Below, one piece after another: positions 59,510-63,092 of a DNA stretch of 63,092 nt (within the stretch, counting starts at the first letter, position 1; each line of letters starts with the position of its first letter). The stretch lies in NCBI GenBank assembly GCA_044508625.1, contig JBIQHJ010000016.1, positions 1 to 63,092 of the forward strand, read 5' to 3'. Source of the stretch: Castellaniella sp044508625. GTDB taxonomy: Bacteria > Pseudomonadota > Gammaproteobacteria > Burkholderiales > Burkholderiaceae_B. A program made the translations under genes and the position numbers. The notes under the pieces were generated by a model, which saw nothing but the letters and a program-made list of their open reading frames with translations, was not told the DNA's origin and made no database searches.

Positions 59510-60547
59510 ATGGACCTCACCATCGCACTGATCCTGCTGCAGGACGGCGTCATGAACGGCGCCATCTACGCCTTGCTGGGCCTGGCCCTGGTGCTGGTGT
59601 TCGTGGTGACCCGGGTGATCTTCATCCCGCAGGGCGAGTTCGTCACCTTCGGCGCGCTCACCCTGGCGTTCCTGTCCAATGGCCGGATACCGGGCACGGT
59701 CTACCTGCTGATGCTGCTGGGCGCGCTGGTGTTCGCCGTCGAGGTGGCGGCGGCCTGGCGCGGCCGCGACCGCAGCGGCCTCGCGCGCGCCGCCGCCTGG
59801 TCGCTGGCGCTGCCGGCCGCGCTCTACGGCCTGGCCCCTTTCGCCGCCGCCCCGGGCGCGCCCCTGTGGCTGCGGGTGCTGTTCTCGCTGGCGCTGGTCA
59901 TTCCCCTGGGGCCGATGATCTATCGCCTGGTGTACCAGCCCGTCGAGCAGGCCAGCGTGCTGGTGCTGCTGATCGTCTCGATCGCCGTCCATTTCGCGTT
60001 CAGCGGCCTGGGGCTGGTGTTCTTCGGGGCCGAGGGCTGGCGCACGCCGCCCCTGGTCGAGGGCAGCGTGCAGATGGGCCCGGTCGCCTGGACGGCCCAG
60101 ACCTTCGCGGTGCTGGCCACCTGTGCGATCCTCATCGTCGGCCTGTGGCTGTTCTTTGGGCGCACCCTGTATGGCCGCGCCCTGCGCGCCACGGCGGTCA
60201 ACCGCCGCGGGGCGCGCCTGGTGGGCATCAGCACCAGCATCGCCGGCAAGCTGACCTTCACCCTGGCGGCGGCGATCGGGGCGCTCTCGGGCATGTTGAT
60301 CGCGGCCATCACCACGATCTACTACGACACGGGATTCCTGATCGGCCTCAAGGGCTTCGTGGCCGCGATCTTCGGCGGCCTGGTGAGCTATCCTGTCGCC
60401 GCCTCCGGCGCCTTGTTCGTCGGCATCCTCGAGGCGTTTTCCTCCTTCTGGGCCAGCCCCTTCAAGGAGGCCATCGTCTTCACCCTCATCATCCCCGTGC
60501 TGCTGTGGCGCTCGCTGGGCGCGACGCACGTGGACGAGGAAGACTAG
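59510..60547 (+). CDS. livH: branched-chain amino-acid-type ABC transporter permease (LivH)
   Basis: A 345-residue inner-membrane permease. It begins with I-L-L-Q-D-G-V-M-N-G-A-I-Y-A-L-L-G-L-A-L, typical of LivH. It ends with the coupling region G-L-K-G-F-V-A-A-I-F-G-G-L and A-L-F-V-G-I-L-E-A-F. Residues 80-110 contain a less conserved insert. It pairs with the LivM part of the next protein, which starts 23 bases downstream. Confidence 0.92.
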   Translation: MDLTIALILLQDGVMNGAIYALLGLALVLVFVVTRVIFIPQGEFVTFGALTLAFLSNGRIPGTVYLLMLLGALVFAVEVAAAWRGRDRSGLARAAAWSLALPAALYGLAPFAAAPGAPLWLRVLFSLALVIPLGPMIYRLVYQPVEQASVLVLLIVSIAVHFAFSGLGLVFFGAEGWRTPPLVEGSVQMGPVAWTAQTFAVLATCAILIVGLWLFFGRTLYGRALRATAVNRRGARLVGISTSIAGKLTFTLAAAIGALSGMLIAAITTIYYDTGFLIGLKGFVAAIFGGLVSYPVAASGALFVGILEAFSSFWASPFKEAIVFTLIIPVLLWRSLGATHVDEED

Positions 60548-60570
60548 CGCCGAACGGCCCCCGACCGACC

Positions 60571-62385
60571 ATGCGCCCTCGCCACCTGCTCGCCTGCGTC
60601 CTCGTCCTGCTGGCCGTGTTCCCGCTGCTGCCGGGGCTGCCGGTATTCTGGATCACCCAGATGAACTACATCGGGCTCTACAGCCTGGTGGTGCTGGGGC
60701 TGGTGCTGCTGACCGGGGTGGCCGGGCTGACCTCCTTCGGGCAGTCGGCCTTCGTGGGCCTGGGCGCCTACGCCACCGCCTGGATGACCACCGCCGCGGG
60801 CCTGTCGCCCTGGCTGGGCCTGGCCGCCGGCCTGGCGCTCACGGTGCTGGTGGCGTACATCCTCGGGGCTGTCACCCTGCGCCTGTCGGGGCATTTCCTG
60901 CCCCTGTGCACGCTGGCCTGGTGCCTGGCCCTCTATTACCTGTACGGCAACCTGGATTTCCTCGGGCGCTACGACGGCATCGCCGGCATCCCCCCGATCT
61001 CCGTGCTGGGCTGGTCGCTGGGGCCGGGCGAGCGCATGTACTACCTGATCTGGATCCTGCTGCTGCTGGCGCTGTGGGCGACACACAACCTGCTGCACTC
61101 GCGCTCGGGCCGCGCCATCCGCTCCCTGCGCAGCGGCTCGATGGCCGAGTCCTTCGGCGTGGACCTGGCGCGCTACAAGGTCATCGTGTTCGTCTACGCG
61201 GCGCTGCTGGGCGGGCTCTCGGGATGGCTGTACGCCCACATGCAGCGCGCCGTCAGCCCCAGCCCCTTCGGCCTGGGCTACGGCATCGAGTACCTGTTCA
61301 TGGCGGTGGTCGGCGGCATGGGCAGCGTCTGGGGCGCGGTCGTGGGCACCGGGGTGGTGCTGATCGTCAAGGACCAGTTGCAGAACGTGCTGCCGGGGCT
61401 GGTCGGCACCTCGGTCAACGTCGAATTGCTGGTGTTCGGCGCGCTGATGGTGCTGGTGCTGCAGCATGCGCGCGAGGGCATCTGGCCGGTGCTGGCGGGC
61501 GCCTGGAGGCGCCTGGGCGGGCGCGGCGAGTCGCGGGTCGTCGCCCCCGCGATCCTCGAGGCCGCGCGGCCGCTGCCGCGGCGCGAGCGGCCCGCGGCGG
61601 GCGAGCCCGTGCTGCGGGTGGCGGGCATCCGCAAGGCCTTCGGCGGGCTGGTCGCCGTCAACGACATCAGCTTCGAGCTGCGCGCCGGCGAGATCATGGG
61701 CCTGATCGGGCCCAACGGCGCGGGCAAGAGCACGACCTTCAACCTGATCAGCGGCGTCACGCCGCTCTCGGGCGGCGAGGTGCGTTTTATGGACCGCCGC
61801 ATCGACGGCCGCCCGGCGCACGAGATCGCCCGCATGGGCATTGCCCGCAGCTTCCAGCACGTGCAGCTCATGCCCGACATGACGGTGCTCGAGAACGTGG
61901 CCCTGGGCGCGCACCTGCGCAGCCACGCCGGAGTGATCGCCGCCGCCCTGCACGCCGAGCGCGCGAGCGAGGCCTCGCTGCTGCGCGAGGCGGCCGAGCA
62001 ATTGCGCCGGGTCGGGCTGGGCGAGCACATGCACGAGCTGGCGGGCAACCTCCCCCTGGGCCGCCAGCGCATCGTCGAGATCGCCCGGGCGCTCGCCTGC
62101 GACCCGGTGCTGCTGATGCTCGACGAGCCGGCGGCCGGCCTGCGCTACAAGGAAAAGCAGGATCTCGCCGAGGTGCTCGACCGCCTGCGCGGCGAGGGCA
62201 TGAGCATCCTGCTGGTCGAACACGACATGGATTTCGTGATGAACCTGACCGACCACCTGCTGGTGATGGATTTCGGCACCCGGCTTGCCGAGGGGCGGCC
62301 CGAGGACGTCCAGCGCAATCCTGCCGTGCTCGAGGCCTACCTGGGCGACTGGGACGACGAGCCGGCGGCGGAGGCGGGCGCATGA
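60571..62385 (+). CDS. fused LivM permease - LivG ATPase
   Basis: A 604-residue fusion. Residues 1 to about 310 are a LivM-type permease with G-L-T-S-F-G-Q-S-A-F-V-G-L-G-A-Y and the coupling loop M-A-V-V-G-G-M-G-S-V-W-G. After a linker rich in Arg and Pro, the ATPase starts near residue 345: Walker A G-P-N-G-A-G-K-S-T-T, then a signature in the altered form L-P-L-G-R-Q-R in place of L-S-G-G-Q, Walker B L-L-M-L-D-E-P, and switch His in V-E-H-D-M-D. Such LivM-LivG fusions are known in betaproteobacteria. The altered signature is common in LivG proteins. The next gene overlaps its stop (ATGA). Confidence 0.92.
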   Translation: MRPRHLLACVLVLLAVFPLLPGLPVFWITQMNYIGLYSLVVLGLVLLTGVAGLTSFGQSAFVGLGAYATAWMTTAAGLSPWLGLAAGLALTVLVAYILGAVTLRLSGHFLPLCTLAWCLALYYLYGNLDFLGRYDGIAGIPPISVLGWSLGPGERMYYLIWILLLLALWATHNLLHSRSGRAIRSLRSGSMAESFGVDLARYKVIVFVYAALLGGLSGWLYAHMQRAVSPSPFGLGYGIEYLFMAVVGGMGSVWGAVVGTGVVLIVKDQLQNVLPGLVGTSVNVELLVFGALMVLVLQHAREGIWPVLAGAWRRLGGRGESRVVAPAILEAARPLPRRERPAAGEPVLRVAGIRKAFGGLVAVNDISFELRAGEIMGLIGPNGAGKSTTFNLISGVTPLSGGEVRFMDRRIDGRPAHEIARMGIARSFQHVQLMPDMTVLENVALGAHLRSHAGVIAAALHAERASEASLLREAAEQLRRVGLGEHMHELAGNLPLGRQRIVEIARALACDPVLLMLDEPAAGLRYKEKQDLAEVLDRLRGEGMSILLVEHDMDFVMNLTDHLLVMDFGTRLAEGRPEDVQRNPAVLEAYLGDWDDEPAAEAGA

Positions 62386-63092
62386 ACGCCCCCGCTGCGG
62401 CCCCCACGCCCATGCCCGCGGCGCAGGATCCGGCGGACGTGCTGACGGTGCGCGGCCTGTCCGCCCACTACGGCAAGGTCGCGGCCCTGAGCGGCCTGTC
62501 CGTCCGCGTCGGGGCCGGCCGGATCGTCACCGTCATCGGCGGCAACGGGGCGGGGAAATCCACCTTGCTGAATGCCATCATGGGCGCCCTGCCGACGGGC
62601 GGCCACAGCCGCGGCTCGATCGATTTCCTCGGACACGCCATCCACGACTGGCCCATCGAGCGCAAGGTCGCCCACGGCATGTCGCTGGTGCCCGAGCGCC
62701 GGGAATTGTTCGGCAGCATGTCGGTCGAGGACAACCTGCTGCTGGGCGGCTTCAGGCTCTACCGGGCCGGGGTGCGCGGCTGGCGCGAGACCCTGGAGCA
62801 GGTGTATGAGCTGTTTCCCCGCCTACGCGAGCGCGCGCGCCAGCAGGCGGGCACGCTCTCGGGCGGCGAGCGCCAGATGCTGGCCGTGGGCCGCGCCCTG
62901 ATGGCGCAGCCGCGCCTGCTGATGCTCGACGAGCCCAGCCTGGGCCTGGCGCCGCGCATCGTGCGCGAGATCTTCCAGACCATCTCACGCCTGCGCAGCA
63001 CCGGGGTGTCGATCCTGCTGGTCGAGCAGAACGCCCGGGCGGCGCTGCGCGTGGCCGACTACGGCTACGTGCTCGAGACGGGGGAACTGGTC
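62382..63092 (+). CDS. livF: branched-chain amino-acid-type ABC transporter ATPase (LivF), cut by the window end
   Basis: The first 237 codons of a LivF-type ATPase; the 3' end lies outside the window. Walker A is G-G-N-G-A-G-K-S-T, Q-loop region L-V-P-E-R-R-E-L-F, signature L-S-G-G-E-R-Q-M-L-A, Walker B L-L-M-L-D-E-P-S-L-G-L-A-P, and switch region L-V-E-Q-N-A. The N-terminal 20 residues are a Pro/Ala-rich extension. It would form the ATPase pair with the LivG half of the preceding fusion. The start overlaps the preceding stop by four bases. Confidence 0.94.
   Translation, partial: MNAPAAAPTPMPAAQDPADVLTVRGLSAHYGKVAALSGLSVRVGAGRIVTVIGGNGAGKSTLLNAIMGALPTGGHSRGSIDFLGHAIHDWPIERKVAHGMSLVPERRELFGSMSVEDNLLLGGFRLYRAGVRGWRETLEQVYELFPRLRERARQQAGTLSGGERQMLAVGRALMAQPRLLMLDEPSLGLAPRIVREIFQTISRLRSTGVSILLVEQNARAALRVADYGYVLETGELV

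Noticed and set aside
61970..62090. Inactive ATPase because L-S-G-G-Q is missing in the LivM-LivG fusion
   Set aside because: L-P-L-G-R-Q-R-type signatures are normal in LivG proteins, and Walker A, Walker B and the switch His are intact.

Overview
The window is high-GC bacterial chromosome with tightly packed genes, many ATGA, GTGA or TGATG overlaps, and the gene content of a betaproteobacterium. The fourteen-gene nuo operon preceded by a Gram-negative general porin, an OmpR/EnvZ pair of the RisAS type next to a peroxiredoxin, a Par27-like periplasmic parvulin and three Fiu/PiuA-type TonB receptors together point to Alcaligenaceae (Bordetella/Achromobacter relatives). Genus is inference. Two 100-N runs show that it is a draft scaffold, and the first gap is flanked by the same 18 bases on both sides, so it is probably an unmerged contig overlap.

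Layout. 1-6250: a lipoprotein, an Ap4A-phosphorylase-like protein carrying a low-complexity insert, a nucleoside-recognition (SpmA/SpmB-like) membrane protein, an L-lactate dehydrogenase-like flavoprotein, and a porin closed by a clear terminator. 6553-21645: nuoA to nuoN plus an enlarged DUF2818 gene, one uninterrupted operon for respiratory complex I. 21702-24222: a small accessory patch with a solitary HigA-type antidote beside a possible toxin remnant, a second alpha-hydroxy-acid oxidase, and a vapBC module that lies between the intact 5' end of that oxidase gene and decayed direct copies of the same 5' end. 24208-34860: an iron-uptake island with piuC, three TonB-dependent receptors, two good Fur boxes and a Sel1-repeat gene overlapping the third receptor, interrupted by serB. 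35011-43128: mfd, a kexin-like subtilase with a small secreted partner gene, ispD-ispF and a peroxiredoxin. 43178-49145: envZ-ompR, a tsaB-rimI fusion, a family-4 uracil-DNA glycosylase and lplT. 49362-55990: smc-zipA-ligA. 56096-58117: msrB-yciB-bolA-parvulin on the minus strand. 58312-63092: a branched-chain amino-acid-type ABC transporter with a fused permease/ATPase; its last gene runs off the window.

How it works together. The core is housekeeping: energy conservation (Nuo, with lactate and hydroxy-acid oxidation feeding the quinone pool), isoprenoid synthesis, DNA repair, chromosome structure and envelope maintenance. The variable part is iron acquisition, toxin-antitoxin genes and a secreted protease.

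Most notable. Short tandem repeats recur at gene edges: an 8-bp repeat upstream of the subtilase, 15- and 18-bp repeats in receptor 2, a 39-bp repeat in the Sel1 gene, an 18-bp repeat in the ispD tail, a 12-bp degenerate repeat in the Ap4A phosphorylase, and several intergenic ones. The best candidates for something new are the vapBC module between copies of an oxidase 5' end, the kexin-like protease with its putative dedicated chaperone behind an octamer repeat, and this recurring repeat load. No CRISPR array, rRNA, tRNA or insertion sequence was seen.
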